64,000 nucleotides of DNA from Furcasterigmium furcatum (GCA_001599815.1 BCIA01000001.1:748934-812933), one strand, 5' to 3'; counted from the first letter of the stretch, positions 24,201 to 36,540 are shown. The notes: generated from the sequence alone by a model not told the origin. Made by a program: numbers and translations.

Positions 24201-24412
24201 CTCTCAACGCCGGTGCCTGGAGCTTCACTCAGCCTCGCATTGAGACCCTCCTGAACAACACCCAGTACCATGACCGCAAGCACGTCATGTATGCTGGCCG
24301 CAACCCCAGCGCATCCGTTGCTGCTGGTACCAAGGGTCTGCATACCAAGGAGGAGCAGGACTTCCTCGAGATGGCCTTCTCTGTGAAGCAGGACAAGCTG
24401 AAGGGCGAGTAA
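21206..24412 (+). CDS. KGD1: 2-oxoglutarate dehydrogenase E1 component, mitochondrial
   Basis: Thiamine-diphosphate enzyme that decarboxylates 2-oxoglutarate in the TCA cycle, as E1 of the matrix complex with E2 (Kgd2) and E3. Exons 21206-23816 and 23871-24412 join across a 54-nt intron with GTAAGT donor, CTAAT branch point and TTGCAG acceptor, giving 1,050 aa (yeast Kgd1 is 1,014). The first 60 residues are rich in Arg/Ser/Ala with almost no acid residues, a clear mitochondrial presequence. The E1 signature NYIDEMYIQWKEDP follows. GMPHRGRLNVL (about residue 330) and HGDAAFAAQG (about 430) are conserved active-site segments of the family. The C-terminal exon starts within the transketolase C-terminal domain (PLIIFFSKSLLRHP). 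Codon use is strongly biased to C-ending codons, as expected for high expression. Confidence 0.97.
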
Positions 24413-24803
24413 ACGTCATCGCCCACTGATGTTTCCGGTACGATGTGATTCGAGCAGGGGACATAAGAACAAACTAATCTTGAAAAGGCATGCCGTGCAG
24501 GGGCATGGACACAACGTATTAGATGGACGCGGGCCAGGCGGTATCCTTGCCGCTTGGACTCAATTGTATAGGATGTAGTATTATACCAGCACACACCCAG
24601 GACGCCCTTCCTGTCTGTCATGTGGCTGGAGGGTCACTGGACGGGTATGGAAAGGGAGGATGAGCGCCTGCGATAGGTACGGTGCTGCTTAGTCGTGCGG
24701 GTAGATGGAAAATGCATGTTGATTTGTTGCTCACACAGACCTGTTTGCATCAGAGCGGGCTGGTTTGATTTCACTTGTTGTTATATATGCCATGCATGAG
24801 CTG
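24413..24803. other. Convergent 3' region KGD1/CIA1
   Basis: The 391-nt spacer between two convergent stop codons contains no frame of interest. It should hold the two 3' UTRs. Confidence 0.5.
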
Positions 24804-26222
24804 TCACTGCGGCGGCTCAGTCGAATGCGTCTTAACCTGCCATGGCTGAACCAAGCCCTCGTCGCCCGTCGTGACCAGCATCTCTTCCTCGCCCTTCTTC
24901 TCGGCACCGGCGTCATATCTTTTGCACCAGGTGACGTGGTTGATCTCATAAGGGCCATGGGCCTTTGACACGGTTGCCAAAACGCGCCACTTGCCTGTCC
25001 GGGCGTCTGGCGTGCCGTTGGCCTTTCCCTCGCCATCGCCGCCCGTTGAGGTATCGGGGGTTTCATACTCGCCGTAGATGACAACTGAGCTGTCGCTGCC
25101 TGTACTCGCCACCAAGCCGGAGGTGGCGCTCCACGCAGCTGAGTAGATGTCCCTCGAGTGAGCGGCAGGAAGGACGTCTGAACAGTACCAGTCCTCTCGA
25201 AGTGACTGACGCATCGTGTTGGGGATGCCGCCGAGACCGGCCCCGAATCCGCCGCCGCCCACAGGCCCGCCAGGCTGCCCCTGCTGGCCGCTCCCCGCGT
25301 CCTGCCCCTCGGCTTCATCCTGGCGCAGGCTCCAGATACGAATCGTCTTGTCGGCGGAATACGTCAGCAGACGCGGGAACCTCCCGTCTTCCCGAGGGCG
25401 AGACTCCCATTGCAAGCCCCAGATGGTTCCCTCGTGCCCCTCCAGCACGGCGACGCAGACCCATTCGCCGTCCGAATCCTCCCGCCACACACGGACGGTG
25501 TTGTCATAGCTGGCGCTCGCCAGAACGTCGAGGCCGAAGACACCGCCCCGGCGCCGGTTGGGCACGTCCGGGCACCAGGCGAGGGCCTTCATATCGCCCT
25601 CGTGCTCGTTCAGGACGGCAACGGTCTCCCACTCGTCGTCGGCCTCTGTTGTGCCGACGTCCTCCCATATCCAGACGGTCTGGTCGCGGGAGCAGGTGGC
25701 GAGGTGGGCGCCGGCGGGGGAGAAGACGGCGGACTTGATTTCAGAGTCGTGGCCCTCGAGGACCAGGGTGAATTCCCAGTCCTTCTCCCGGGATGAAGAG
25801 ACATCGCTGAGGCGGCGGGTGCTGGGTCGGGCGGTGATTTCGGTCTCGAGGTCGGAGGCGGCTTGGCCGGCAACGGGGGCGGCGTCGGGATCGGAGGGGA
25901 TGTCGCCGTCCCAGCGCCAGACGCCGGCCGTGGAATCGAAGCTGCCGGTGACGATGCAGAGCTTGTGTGGCGGGAGATTGGGTTTCCAGGAGACGGATCG
26001 GACGGAGCGGGAGTGGCCGCCGGACAGGGTGCTGTGAGAGTGGAGGCTGGCAAGCGAGAAGATGGTGACGCCCTTCCCGTGTGCTGTGGCGATGAGAGGC
26101 AGGGTCGGGTGTGGGATGGAGCACCAGGCTCGCTCGTAGAGATCCGGGTCGAGAGGCGCGAGGCGGGTGACCTCAACTGAGGCAGGGGTCCCTCTCGGGG
26201 GCGGCATCGTCGTCGAGGGCAT
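24804..26222 (-). CDS. CIA1: Cytosolic Fe-S cluster assembly WD40 protein (CIA1/CIAO1)
   Basis: Beta-propeller subunit of the CIA targeting complex (with Cia2 and Met18/Mms19), which delivers 4Fe-4S clusters to cytosolic and nuclear apoproteins. From the ATG at 26222 the product is 472 aa with seven WD-type blades; recognisable units include GGHSRSVRSVSWKP, GHDSEIKSAVFSP, EHEGDMKALAWCP, GHEGTIWGLQW and a C-terminal blade ending HVTWC. The start could also be 26207 (Met6). The propeller begins just after a conserved ERAWCSIPHPTLPLIAT-like strand. The frame stays open upstream to 26576 for 118 more codons; this extension is Pro/Arg/Thr-rich and I treat it as leader. Loops between blades are longer than in yeast Cia1 (330 aa), which is usual in Pezizomycotina. 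Confidence 0.9.
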   Translation of the reverse strand: MPSTTMPPPRGTPASVEVTRLAPLDPDLYERAWCSIPHPTLPLIATAHGKGVTIFSLASLHSHSTLSGGHSRSVRSVSWKPNLPPHKLCIVTGSFDSTAGVWRWDGDIPSDPDAAPVAGQAASDLETEITARPSTRRLSDVSSSREKDWEFTLVLEGHDSEIKSAVFSPAGAHLATCSRDQTVWIWEDVGTTEADDEWETVAVLNEHEGDMKALAWCPDVPNRRRGGVFGLDVLASASYDNTVRVWREDSDGEWVCVAVLEGHEGTIWGLQWESRPREDGRFPRLLTYSADKTIRIWSLRQDEAEGQDAGSGQQGQPGGPVGGGGFGAGLGGIPNTMRQSLREDWYCSDVLPAAHSRDIYSAAWSATSGLVASTGSDSSVVIYGEYETPDTSTGGDGEGKANGTPDARTGKWRVLATVSKAHGPYEINHVTWCKRYDAGAEKKGEEEMLVTTGDEGLVQPWQVKTHSTEPPQ

Positions 26223-28702
26223 GTGAAGATGTGATGACTTGGTGGTGAAGCGGGGGAGGGGCACCAGATCAGCCTCCGACGTCGGGCTTTGCACCGGCCA
26301 GTCTTTGGACACTGGCTTGCGGCTGCTGTTCTGGAAGGTGCGGAAGAGGGGTACCGGTAGTAGAGGAGGCTGTCTAGGCACTTCCGGCCGCAATTGCAAT
26401 GGGGCCGCGGTGGTATGGCGAGGTACCTTCGTCGTGGTACTTGTGACGATGTTTGATGCAGGTCTGCGACAAGGATAATTTCTCAGTGCAGCTTCCTGTG
26501 CCACAGTGGTGGTGCCCCGCCATTGCCCCCAATTGGAGCAGCCGGGAACTGTGTGATGAGGTAATCCTGGATTCATGTTGTCAGCAGTATTGCGGGGGAC
26601 TTCATAGGTAATAGTGTCCCAACCCGGTGCCGGCCTGCATCCCCGGGAAACCTCTCCCGCCCACGTCCCTTGGTACTCGAAAAAGCATGGTGATGGCCTC
26701 TCCTTAATTCCCCTCCCCTGGGTCTAGGCCACGCATGCATGACACACCTGTCAACAGAAGAAAAGGTCTTTCTCAGCGTTTTCCCTCTGCTTCCATCAGC
26801 TCGACGGGTCCCAGCATTGTCGTCAGAAAAGCTACGGCTGGCTGGCCGACTCCCTTCGAACTCGCGCCAGCGCCAACGGACTCTCCTTCCACGCCATCGT
26901 ACGAGGAATGCTGTCGAAATCTCCCACGAGTCACTAGGACAACGTGCCAATGCGTCACAGCACACCTCTTGCTTGCTTCTTTGCATTGTTGTCTCTCAGC
27001 TTTCGTGCTTCCCGCCCGCCCGCGTTGTCCGAGCCTCGCCTCACCTCGCTGTCGAATTGTGATCTTCATCGCAATTATCTGTCACAAAGTGAATTTGTTA
27101 CTGCACGACAACGCCCCTCGGTGGCTCGTTTCCGGGAGACCGGGCATCTCGCATTCCACCGGTAAATGAGCCCAACCTCATGAGGGCCTGGAGGATGGAC
27201 GCCGGTGCATTCCCCCCTGGCTAAGAAGAGAGAGGTTGAGAGGCTGGCTTCCCGATGCTTGGTTCCGGGGCAGCTAGCAGTGCATTTGCCGTACCATCGT
27301 GTCACCCTTCTTTGCGCCGTGGCGTCGGAAGGAGCACAGCAGTAATAACGCGTGCGGGACGGCGGGCGGTTACGCTCTTCTGCCACCCAGAGGAGTCGTA
27401 ATTTGGAGTCAAGCGTCGGAGACGAAGGGAGGTCCGGCCACCACAAGCGGTTCATATGTGGTGCCCATCTCGAATCCTCCTTGCATCCCGGCAATTCGGG
27501 CGGTTCGGGCTGAATCGATGGGTCGGCCTGCCCCCCTTTGTCCGGCCGTCCGGTAAGAACCGAGAAAAGAAAAGACGTGTGGGCAGAATACTCGAGGGAA
27601 GAGAAAAGAAACGACAATCGCCTGGACCGGTCCGACAAGGAACGCGCCGCCGTGAACTCTCTGGCCCATCTCCACAATACCGATCCTCTCCGTCCTCATT
27701 CCGCATGTTTTGGTTTTGGCGGGCAAGTAAGGTAGGTACTTGTAGTTGGCATCAATCAATGTCTCGACTGTCAACACTGTCAGTTGTGTGTGTTTCAGGC
27801 CTCTGGTATGCCGCCACGCAACCACGCCCCGCGTGCCTGAGCGAAGTGGGCGAGCGCGCGCGCCAGGGAATGATGATGGCTGTCGAAGATCGGCTGCGAA
27901 ATGACTTGATGACCTTGAAAATGGAGCCTCCCACGTGCCGCGAGGCCACGGTGACAAGTGACTCTCGAGCCCGAGTCCACAATGGTCTCGGCGGTGGAGC
28001 GAGCTTTTGATGGACTGGGATCCCCTCTCCTTGACGCTGAAATGCCCGAGCTGACCGCCGATGAGCTCTACTGAGATGATGACCCTTCCTCCGCCAAACT
28101 TGCTCGGAGGAGTGGCTCGCTTCTGGCAGCAAGCCGTGGACGGCACACCGCCGCTGTCCAGGACCAGAGCTAAGGCAAGGGCTCAGACGGCGAAGAAACC
28201 AGTCCGGCTCATCCGATTCCTTTCTGGGCGACCAAAGAGTCTGGGGTTTCCTAGAATGTCAGTGCGTGCGGATGGGCCCCTGGCATGCCTGGTTTGCCTG
28301 GCAGCGCCTCGGCACCTGGCCGGCGCCTCACACGTCCGCGGTTGGCGTATGTACGTTTGTGATGTGACAAATGTGAGAGATGATAGAATGCAGCGATCGG
28401 CACAGCAATGATGACGATGTTGTGCTGGAGCTCAGGCTGATCTACAGCCCCCGCCAGTACTTCACAGGACTTCGATGCAACCTCGGAATGTGCTTCCAGT
28501 TGCATGCTTGGTCGAAAAAGCCTCATCTTCATCTCCCGTCCTGTCCGACCATCGATCGCACCAGCGCAGAAAATCTTGTGCGACCGGGAGAAGCGCCACG
28601 AATTGCAAACAATGCCGTCCCTCCTGAGCATCCACGTACCTGAGGCTAGTTCCGTTCGGCGCGGACCAAGATCGTAGGAGGCTCAGCTGAGCGTCGGAGG
28701 AA

Positions 28703-28735
<33 letters not shown>

Positions 28736-30553
28736 GGGGGCTAAGAGCATGGACAGGGCATGTCCCAAAGGCCGAGGATTGTCGGCAGGGATTCTCGACA
28801 ATATCTCGATTGGCCCCGCAGACTCGGCTCGGTGCCGGCGGCCCTGCAAAGGCAATGTCGAGGTCTGGTTCGCGCAAGGGACGAAATCCAGCTGAACTTG
28901 ATGTGCCGCTCACACAGGCACCCACACACCAGTATCACACCCCGGACCTTGCTTTTTCGCCAATACGACCGTGCTGGAGGGGCAGATCTTGTTGCTTTTT
29001 GCTGTCGACAGCTAGGCGAGCAGATAATCGGCGTCCGTGGCGCCAGCTAGCGCCGCCGTCGTGACAATTCGGGGCACACAAGCCAGTCGACTCCTCAGCT
29101 CAGCAAAGCTGGCGAGACTTGTCCGTCTTCCTGACGTTGCAGCTCTTGGCCCGAACTTCAGACGAAAAGTTTCTCACCTGCTTTGCCTGCCCACCACAAC
29201 CGCCGCCGCCGCCCGTTTGTTGAAGCCGGCGCTCGACGTTTTGGTCAACGGTGATCCGAAACCAGCCACCGACGAGAGACGAACGTCTGAATTGCCGTGG
29301 CCCTTCGTTCCTACCTTTGTACGCCGTAGGACAACCAGCGGGCCGCGTTCTGCACGGGGACGCCGTCCCCCCTCTCCTTCACCTGTCACGAGGTCAACCG
29401 CTCGCTCGCTCTAGCCCGGCCACGCTCGACGCTCAAGCCTCCTCCTAGCCACGGCCTGCCCTCTGTGGGCGACTGAGTGCTTTGCTCCTGGTGGGCAGGA
29501 ATCCATCTTGCTGCCAGGGACGTGGCCGATCGAGGCACGCTTGGGGCCTGGGGAGGGGCCGTGTCCCGTCACCCACCCGGTACATCGGGTCAAAACACAC
29601 AAGCTAGTGGCTTGATAGCTGAGTACGAAAGGCGTAGCCTGTGCGCCGTCTGCCTCCAAGACATGTCTCGAGCGCCATCCCTCCATTGGATTGCCCAATC
29701 CGCATCTGGGCCCCGAATTGCTGCTCGCGGTGCGCAGCTTGGCCAGCAAGCCAGTAACAAGGTTGCGGCTTGAGCATCACATACAGTAGCTCCCTGTCGT
29801 ACTGTTTGCGTCCAAACAGAGGGGGCGGCGTATGTGCGTACCATGTTGCTTTTGCCGCTGGTCAAGTTGACTGGTCGTCTCCCAACTCTGCCACCTCCGG
29901 CTTCGACCACTTGTCAGTCAGACAATGGCGCGCCGTCGCCGCTGGTCAACCTGGACATGCCCTTGACAGAACCACTTGCCTACTCTAGACCGTCCGCTAG
30001 GGGCATCTGTCGCCCGAGGTTAAGGGGGCCCAAGCTGTCATCGCCCCAAGTTGCCCACATACCTACGACGCTATCGTCCTAGCCGTTCCAAATCCGCAGT
30101 CGAGCCAGTTGTCCCGTGCTCCTTGCTTTGACGTGAACGGGGCCCAGGCGTGCTGGACCCCTGGCTACGCAGTCCTTGCTGCACATTTCTTGTGGAGAGC
30201 GCCGCATGTGAACGGTGTAGTTGGTGGCGGTGGCCGCGGCGAGCCTCCCAGCGCTCACCCTGGCGTGTCTTGGCCGAGGGAGATCGGACGCCTGCGTGCG
30301 TCCATGCGTTTCTGGGGGAGCGGCTTTCCATTCGTGTTATACACACCACAGCCCTCCTTGATATGTCTTCCCCTGCCCACCCCCCAGTGTCCCGGCGTCG
30401 ATCTCTTCCACCAGTTCTCGATCTCCTTCACCGGAAATATCGAGTCATCTCAACACCCTACTCGTGGTGTTTCGACAGGATCCTGGCGGCAGAGACTGTT
30501 TGATAGCAAGGCAGCACTCTCACACGCCCACGCCTCGTCAACTGGTCGCCGCA
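26223..30553. other. 4.3-kb gene-poor region between CIA1 and the MHYT gene
   Basis: No supported gene was found on either strand. Several frames of 120-250 codons overlap each other and have Arg/Pro/Ser-rich, non-conserved-looking products. The region contains a 30-nt G run at 28705-28734. From about 30340 to 30553 it turns pyrimidine-rich, fitting the MHYT leader. Confidence 0.4.
28705..28740 (+). repeat. Poly-G tract (30 G, then A, then 5 G)
   Basis: Thirty consecutive G residues at 28705-28734 are followed by A and five more G. It is by far the longest homopolymer in the window. Such tracts can form G-quadruplex DNA and are prone to length error in sequencing, so the exact length is unreliable. 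Confidence 0.9.
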
Positions 30554-33399
30554 ATGTCCGATTCCGCCGAAGACCTCTACCTGAGGTACCGCGGGCAGAT
30601 CGTGCCCCAGTCGTTCAGCCCCGGGTTCATCGCTTTGAGTTATGTTGTCAGTCTCATCGGAGCGGCATGTACTCTTGAACTTCTCAACCGCCGAACTTCC
30701 CACAAGGGGATATTCAATCAGTGTGTTCAGACCTCCAGGCAGATCTATCCCTGCATATGGCCACTGACTATGTTCCAGCCTGCTGCTGCTGGGTTCAGCC
30801 GTGTCCATGGGCGGCATTGCGATTTGGTGCATGGTGAGTTGCGTCGATGTTAGGGCCACAACGTCCGTCCGTCTGACCTGGTTGGCAGCACTTCATCGGA
30901 AACCGAGCCATCGATCTTGGCAATGGAGAGCCCGAACTGCAGATTGCCTACTCCAGCAGCTTCACGGCGCTGTCCTTCTTCGTCCCGATCATCGTGCTTC
31001 TGGCCGCCTTCATTGCCGTTGGAGCCAACAACACGGTTTCTTGGTGGCGAGTCACCATCGGAGGCGTCTTGGCCGGTGCGGCCATCTGCGGCATGCACTA
31101 CGTCGGTAACAACTCGATCGAGAATTATGTCATCATATACACGCCTGTCAATGTCGTGGGCGCTGCCATCATCGCTGTGGCCGCCAGCATCGTCTCTCTC
31201 GCCCTGTTCTTTGTTTTCCGCGCCTCATGGACCAACGCCTGGTGGAAGCGAGCGGCCTGCGCCGTCGTGCTGGCGGGTGCTGTCTCGGGCATGCATTGGT
31301 GTGCCGCAACTGGTACGAGATACCAGCTTGTTGCCCTCAGCACCTCCAACAACGAGCTGTCCCGCAACACAACCGTCATCGTCGTTATTTGCCTTGTAAG
31401 TGATTCTCCGCTTGTTGCCGTTTCTGTATCCTGACCCATTTGCAAGTCCATTCTTGCCTGCTGTATCATGGCTGGTGTTGCGATTTACACCGCCAGAGTT
31501 ATGAGGCGCTATGCCCACAAGGCTCAGCAGGTTATCCTGGCCGCAGCCGTGTTTGACAAGGACGGCCGCATCCTCGTGAACCCCGACGGACTGCTCCCGA
31601 GCGAGAAGATCACCGACTCATTCATTGAGAAGAACGCGAGCGATACCTTCAGCATCGCCCACCCTCTCTTCCACTGGATGTTCAGGGCTTCCAGGAACTG
31701 GGCAAACATCTCGCCCCTGGTCGAAGGCATGGCCAGCCACCTCTCGCAGCTGCCCCGCGCGTCCAAGGATCGGGACTCCGTTGGCGCCATCAAACTGATT
31801 GACGAGCAAGGGGAAATGGTCCCGGACTACGATCTTGTCCTCCGCGAACTTTTCTGCGTTGCGGCCGTCGGCCTCGCCGACAAGACCAAGGAAACTCTTG
31901 CCAACGTTGGTCAGCTCTGGGATGATATTCTGCCTACCGGTGGTGGCAGCTCCCGCCCTGACAGAGACTTACACTCCGCCGGAAAGGACAGCATGAGCGA
32001 GTCCGACCTGGCCGAGAAGGGTCTCCAAAGGCGCAAGCACGAGTATGGCCGTGGCTCACTCATGTTCCTTGTTCGCCGCGTCCAGAATGAGAGGGAGACG
32101 GCACGTCTCGAGGCTGCAGGATACCGATTCGCCGAACTCCGTCAGGTCACTGGCATCATCAGCTCCAGCATGCAGATCAAGTGTTGGGATTTCGAGTCGA
32201 AGCTGCAGACCATGGCAGCGAATGCGGACGAGGAGAACACCCTCGAGCCCGGTGTTCACCTCGGCTTCTTCGGTATCCGGGCCCGCGTTGGCAGCTACGG
32301 CTTTGACGTGTTGGTTCGCAAGGGCGCCCGCAACCTGCTTCCAAGCGTGCAGCTCCCCATTGCGCGGTTCGAGACCTGGCACCAGGAGTTCCTTCAGCAG
32401 CTCGATGGCATGTCTGCTTCGAACCTGTGGCGGAGACTGGACGCGTTGAGACGACTGTCCAGCCGCGAATCTGTATTCACAACGCAAATGTTTGACGCCC
32501 TCGAGTCTCTTCGCAGCTGGATCGACCCGTCCATCTTTGATGAGGCGGTATTGTCGTCCAAAGCGGTGACGTTGCCCACGCGGACCGACCGTGGTGACCA
32601 GCAAGCCACGAGCATGATTGTGCTTCGCATGGTCATCCCCATCCACGTCCAGATCAACAATGACCAATGCGAGCTCCTTCCACTCAACTTCTTCAAGGTC
32701 CGCCAGGTGGTCGGCTGCGACGCAGCTCACCAGCTCTCATTCGCACAATCTCTGCACCGCGAATTTGCGCCCATCGCGCAGACAGTGTCGGCTGAAAAGA
32801 AGGCGGCCATGGCCGAAGACAAGAAGCGCTCATCATTCCGCGGCTCGCCCCTGCCTTCTAGGATCCGCCGTTTCAGACGCAACCGCCGCACTTCCCAGGC
32901 AGTGGACGGTGAGGGCAATCCTATTCCCACGAGCCTGGGTAGGCCCTCATCAATTGCCAACTCCAACGACACCGGCTCAACTCTGAAGCTGTGGCCTGGT
33001 CGTCGCAACAGCGACCACCGGTCCGCCGGCAGCTCCATGGATGCGCCGCCAACATACCCGCCGCAGGAGAGCCACCCGCAGACATCGACATTCGGTGGTA
33101 TCATGGTCTCCGAGGAGATCAGGGTGGAGATCACCGAGGCCGGTACCCTAGCGCCGCCCGCCGCAGTCCACGCGGGCGCTTCGTCCCGCGGGCCGGCCGT
33201 GTCTCCGAGGGCGACCATGGTGACGACTGGCGAAGATTACAGCCGCGGTGTACCGATTGAGATGAGGACGTTGGCTAGTGATAGCAGAGGCAACGTGCAC
33301 ACTGGCGCTGAAGCCCTGGTATCCAACGTGGAGGCTGAGAAGAGGGAAAACCCTACTTTCGTGGATGAGCTGTTTGCCATCTGCATCGACGGGCGATAG
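30554..33399 (+). CDS. MHYT-domain multi-pass membrane protein
   Basis: Predicted plasma-membrane sensor. Four exons join in frame: 30554-30720, 30779-30833, 30889-31395 and 31447-33399, giving 893 aa. The first 290 residues hold about seven hydrophobic helices and three repeats of the MHYT motif, MHFIGN, MHYVGN and MHWCAA, each at the end of a helix; in bacteria these are proposed to bind copper and sense gases (O2, CO or NO). The MHFIGN motif is split exactly at the second intron (M then HFIGN). After the last helix (ACCIMAGVAIYTA) comes a cytosolic region of about 600 residues with no domain I recognise, then a Ser/Arg-rich tail with a basic cluster near residues 665-680. No GGDEF, EAL or kinase motif is visible. 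The start is chosen because an upstream GTG-initiated extension lacks conservation-like composition. Confidence 0.88.
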
Positions 33400-34227
33400 G
33401 AGCCCCCTCCCCGAATTGTTTTTCCTTGTGTTATATCCGAGGTTCCTGCGTAGCGTCTCCTATTCTAGGCGCACTGCTGTAATGTGGCCCGGGCCCGGGT
33501 TTTGGTTCTTGCTTCTTGCTTCTGGATTCTGGGGGCTGGGTTCTCTGGGTTCTGTGTGATACCACCAAGACGGAAGGCGACGGAGTTCAAGGGATGGATG
33601 GTCCTGGAGTCAAATGTATCTGAAATGGATACGAGGTAGAAATCGGCTTCAGAGCCAGATTGAATGAATTCGTCATGGCCATCTAGTGACTTGCTTAACA
33701 TCGAGTGAGGAGAGCGAAGCATGGAAGTTGCAAGAGAAATTGCAAAGTCGCATGGTTCGCACGTGACAATGATGAGTGACTGACTTTCCTCTTCTGCTGG
33801 CTACTCGGTCGAAGCTTCCCTCCTACCCCGGATTGGCGAATGCAGCTAGCCTTATTAGGTTGGTGGTGCTGGCTGGTTCCCACTCCAGCTCCTGATGACG
33901 TCCAGAACTCCCTGCGAAACATTATCGACCACGTCTGCCAACTTCACCTACCATAAGCGGAATAACCCAGGCTGAGAGGGGTCTGTTGGAATACCAGATC
34001 AACAATCCAGATTTCTTTCACTCCTTATGTTTGCCTTATCCCACTGCCCCCCTCCGTTCATCGACTCCACTTACACGGATCTCTTGCTTCATCATCGTCC
34101 TCCCTGCCTGTACATCATCACGATTCAGGGGAGTAGATGACCATGAGTCCTCGAAGGACCTTGGAGTAGACCTCATACGACATCCTCATAGGACGCGTTT
34201 GCAATTCCGTGTCACCACCTCGCCACG
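33400..34227. promoter_or_regulatory. Upstream region of GUT2 with CACGTGAC and inverted CCAAT
   Basis: This is an 828-nt spacer. CACGTGAC lies at 33760-33767 (463 nt before the GUT2 start) and ATTGG, an inverted CCAAT, at 33832-33836. A pyrimidine-rich leader occupies about 34015-34125. No supported gene. Confidence 0.5.
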
Positions 34228-36328
34228 ATGCCTCCAGTCCCAGGAAAGAATCTGGTAAGACGCCTCGCGCCCTTTGCTGGGGGGGTTGCTGTTGGCACCG
34301 TCCTCTACTACAACTACCGGCCGCGCGACATCGCAGGGTCGGAGGCTGCTGCAGTCCCTCCTCCTATCTATGGAGCAGATGGCACCTTCAAGTTACCACG
34401 TTTTCCCAAGATACCCACTCGCGAGGAACAGATTGCGGCACTGCGGCGAAGCGGAGCAACTCCTGACGATGAATACGACATGATTATCATCGGAGGCGGG
34501 GCTACAGGAGCTGGCGTCGCACTAGATGCCGTCACCCGTGGCCTCAAGGTTGCTCTCGTTGAAAGAGACGACTTCAGCAGCGGCACCAGTAGCAAGAGCA
34601 CCAAACTTGTACATGGCGGCGTGCGATACCTCGAGAAGGCCTTCTGGAACATGGACTACGCTCAGTATCAGCTCGTCAAAGAAGCCCTGAAGGAGAGGAA
34701 GTACTTCCTTCAAACAGCACCCCATCTTAGTTCCTGGATACCAATCATGCTTCCTCTGGACAGATGGTGGAAGGTGCCCTACTACTGGGTAGGCTGCCAA
34801 GCATACCAAATGCTCGCGGCGGGAGAAGGAGGAGAGGGCTCTAGCTTTTTGACCCGAAGCCAGGCCATCGAAGCCTTCCCAATGCTAAAGCAGGACAACC
34901 TCGTTGGCGCAATGACCTACGTCGACGGACAACATAACGACTCGCGAATGAACGTCTCCATCGCCGTGACGGCGGCTGTATACGGCGCCACGATCCTGAA
35001 CCACGCCGAAGTTACAAGCCTCCAGAAAGATGCCAGCGGCAGGCTGTGTGGCGCCACGATTGATGATCTTTTGCCGAGGAAAAACGGCCGTCCTGTGGAC
35101 CGGATTCCAATCAAGGCTAAAACTATCATCAACTGCACAGGACCGTTTTCCGACTCAGTTCGGAAACTTGACGACCCTACCGTGCAGCCCATCGTTGCTC
35201 CTTCATCTGGTGTCCACGTCATCCTACCAGGCTACTACAGTCCGAGCAAAATGGGTCTCATTGACCCCTCAACATCCGACGGACGGGTCATCTTTTTCCT
35301 CCCTTGGCTAGGCAACACCATCGTTGGCACAACAGATGATCCCTCGATCATATCACAGAATCCGCTGCCAGATGAACAGTCCATCGAGTGGATTCTCAAG
35401 GAAATCAGGAATCATCTATCCTCTGACATCAACGTGCGCCGAGGCGATGTTCTTGCCGCGTGGTCTGGCATACGCCCGCTCGTCAAGGATCCCAAGGCGA
35501 CAGATACGCAGTCACTTGTGCGGAATCATCTCATCGACATCTCTCCCTCGGGTCTACTTACGTGTGCTGGGGGCAAGTGGACCACATATCGACAGATGGC
35601 CGAGGAATGTGTCGACGCAGCAATTGCTGAGTTCGGCCTCCGCACGCGCCCTTTCGGCAAGGCCCCTCAGGTCAGCGGCACCAATGTTGTGGACGATGGT
35701 GATATTCTGGACGGCAGCTGCCAGACGCACCGCGTCCGCCTCGTCGGCGCTCATGGTTTCAGCAAGACGCTTTTCTCCGCCATCATCCAGCATTTTGGTA
35801 TCGAGACCGATGTCGCCAAGCACCTTACAGAGGCATACGGCGATCGGGCCTGGACCGTTGCTGCTCTTTGCCGCCCAACTGACAAGAGATTCCCCGCCCG
35901 CGGTGAGCGCATCTCGCAATTATACCCCTTTGTCGACGGCGAGGTTCGCTATGCGGTTCGTAATGAGTATGCCCAGACTGCAGTTGATGTCCTCGGACGC
36001 CGTACCAGGCTCGCTTTCCTGAACGCGCAAGCCGCCTTGGAGGCGCTTCCGAGCATCATAGATCTCATGACGGAGGAGCTTCACTGGGACAATCGCCGTC
36101 AAGAACTTGAATGGAAGGAGTGTAAGTTGGAACTGAGCCGCTGCGTTGTTTGTTGTGTCGTGCTAATCTCTGACCGCAGCCGTCGCATACCTCGAATCAA
36201 TGGGCTTGCCAAAACAGATGCTTTCCGTCACTCGCAAGCAGGTTGAACAAGGTACGATCGACTTCACCAAGACGGCCGAGTACAGGATGTACTCGCGCTA
36301 TGATGGACTGATAGAAAACGATTCTTGA
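34228..36328 (+). CDS. GUT2: FAD-dependent glycerol-3-phosphate dehydrogenase, mitochondrial
   Basis: Oxidises glycerol-3-phosphate to dihydroxyacetone phosphate at the outer face of the inner membrane and passes electrons to ubiquinone; needed for glycerol use and the glycerol-phosphate shuttle. Exons 34228-36121 and 36180-36328 join (donor GTAAGT, acceptor CCGCAG) to give 680 aa (yeast Gut2 is 649). The N-terminus has basic residues and a short hydrophobic anchor (LAPFAGGVAVGTVLYY). The FAD-binding GGGATGAGVA motif lies at about residues 90-100, then ERDDFSSGTSSKSTKLVHGG, a hallmark of the GlpD family. The last exon supplies the C-terminal DAO_C helices (VAYLESMGLPKQ...TKTAEYRMYSRYDG). A possible donor inside codons 9-10 (CTG|GTAAGA) is probably not used, because the frame through it encodes the expected anchor. 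Confidence 0.95.
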
Positions 36329-36540
36329 GAGAAGGGCTTTTCTTAGGAAATCGACTGTACATAGTCGTGTTAGCTACGGTTTCGGAGGTCGGTACGCAAT
36401 CAACGTAATTCGCGATGTGTTACATCGTCATTGATCACGCATTCCCGAAATCAACATCGTGTCTTATAGCTCTACATCACCGGATCTTGTCTCCGATGCC
36501 GTTCCCTAGTATACACAAATGTACAAAGCTCCTCCTGCCC

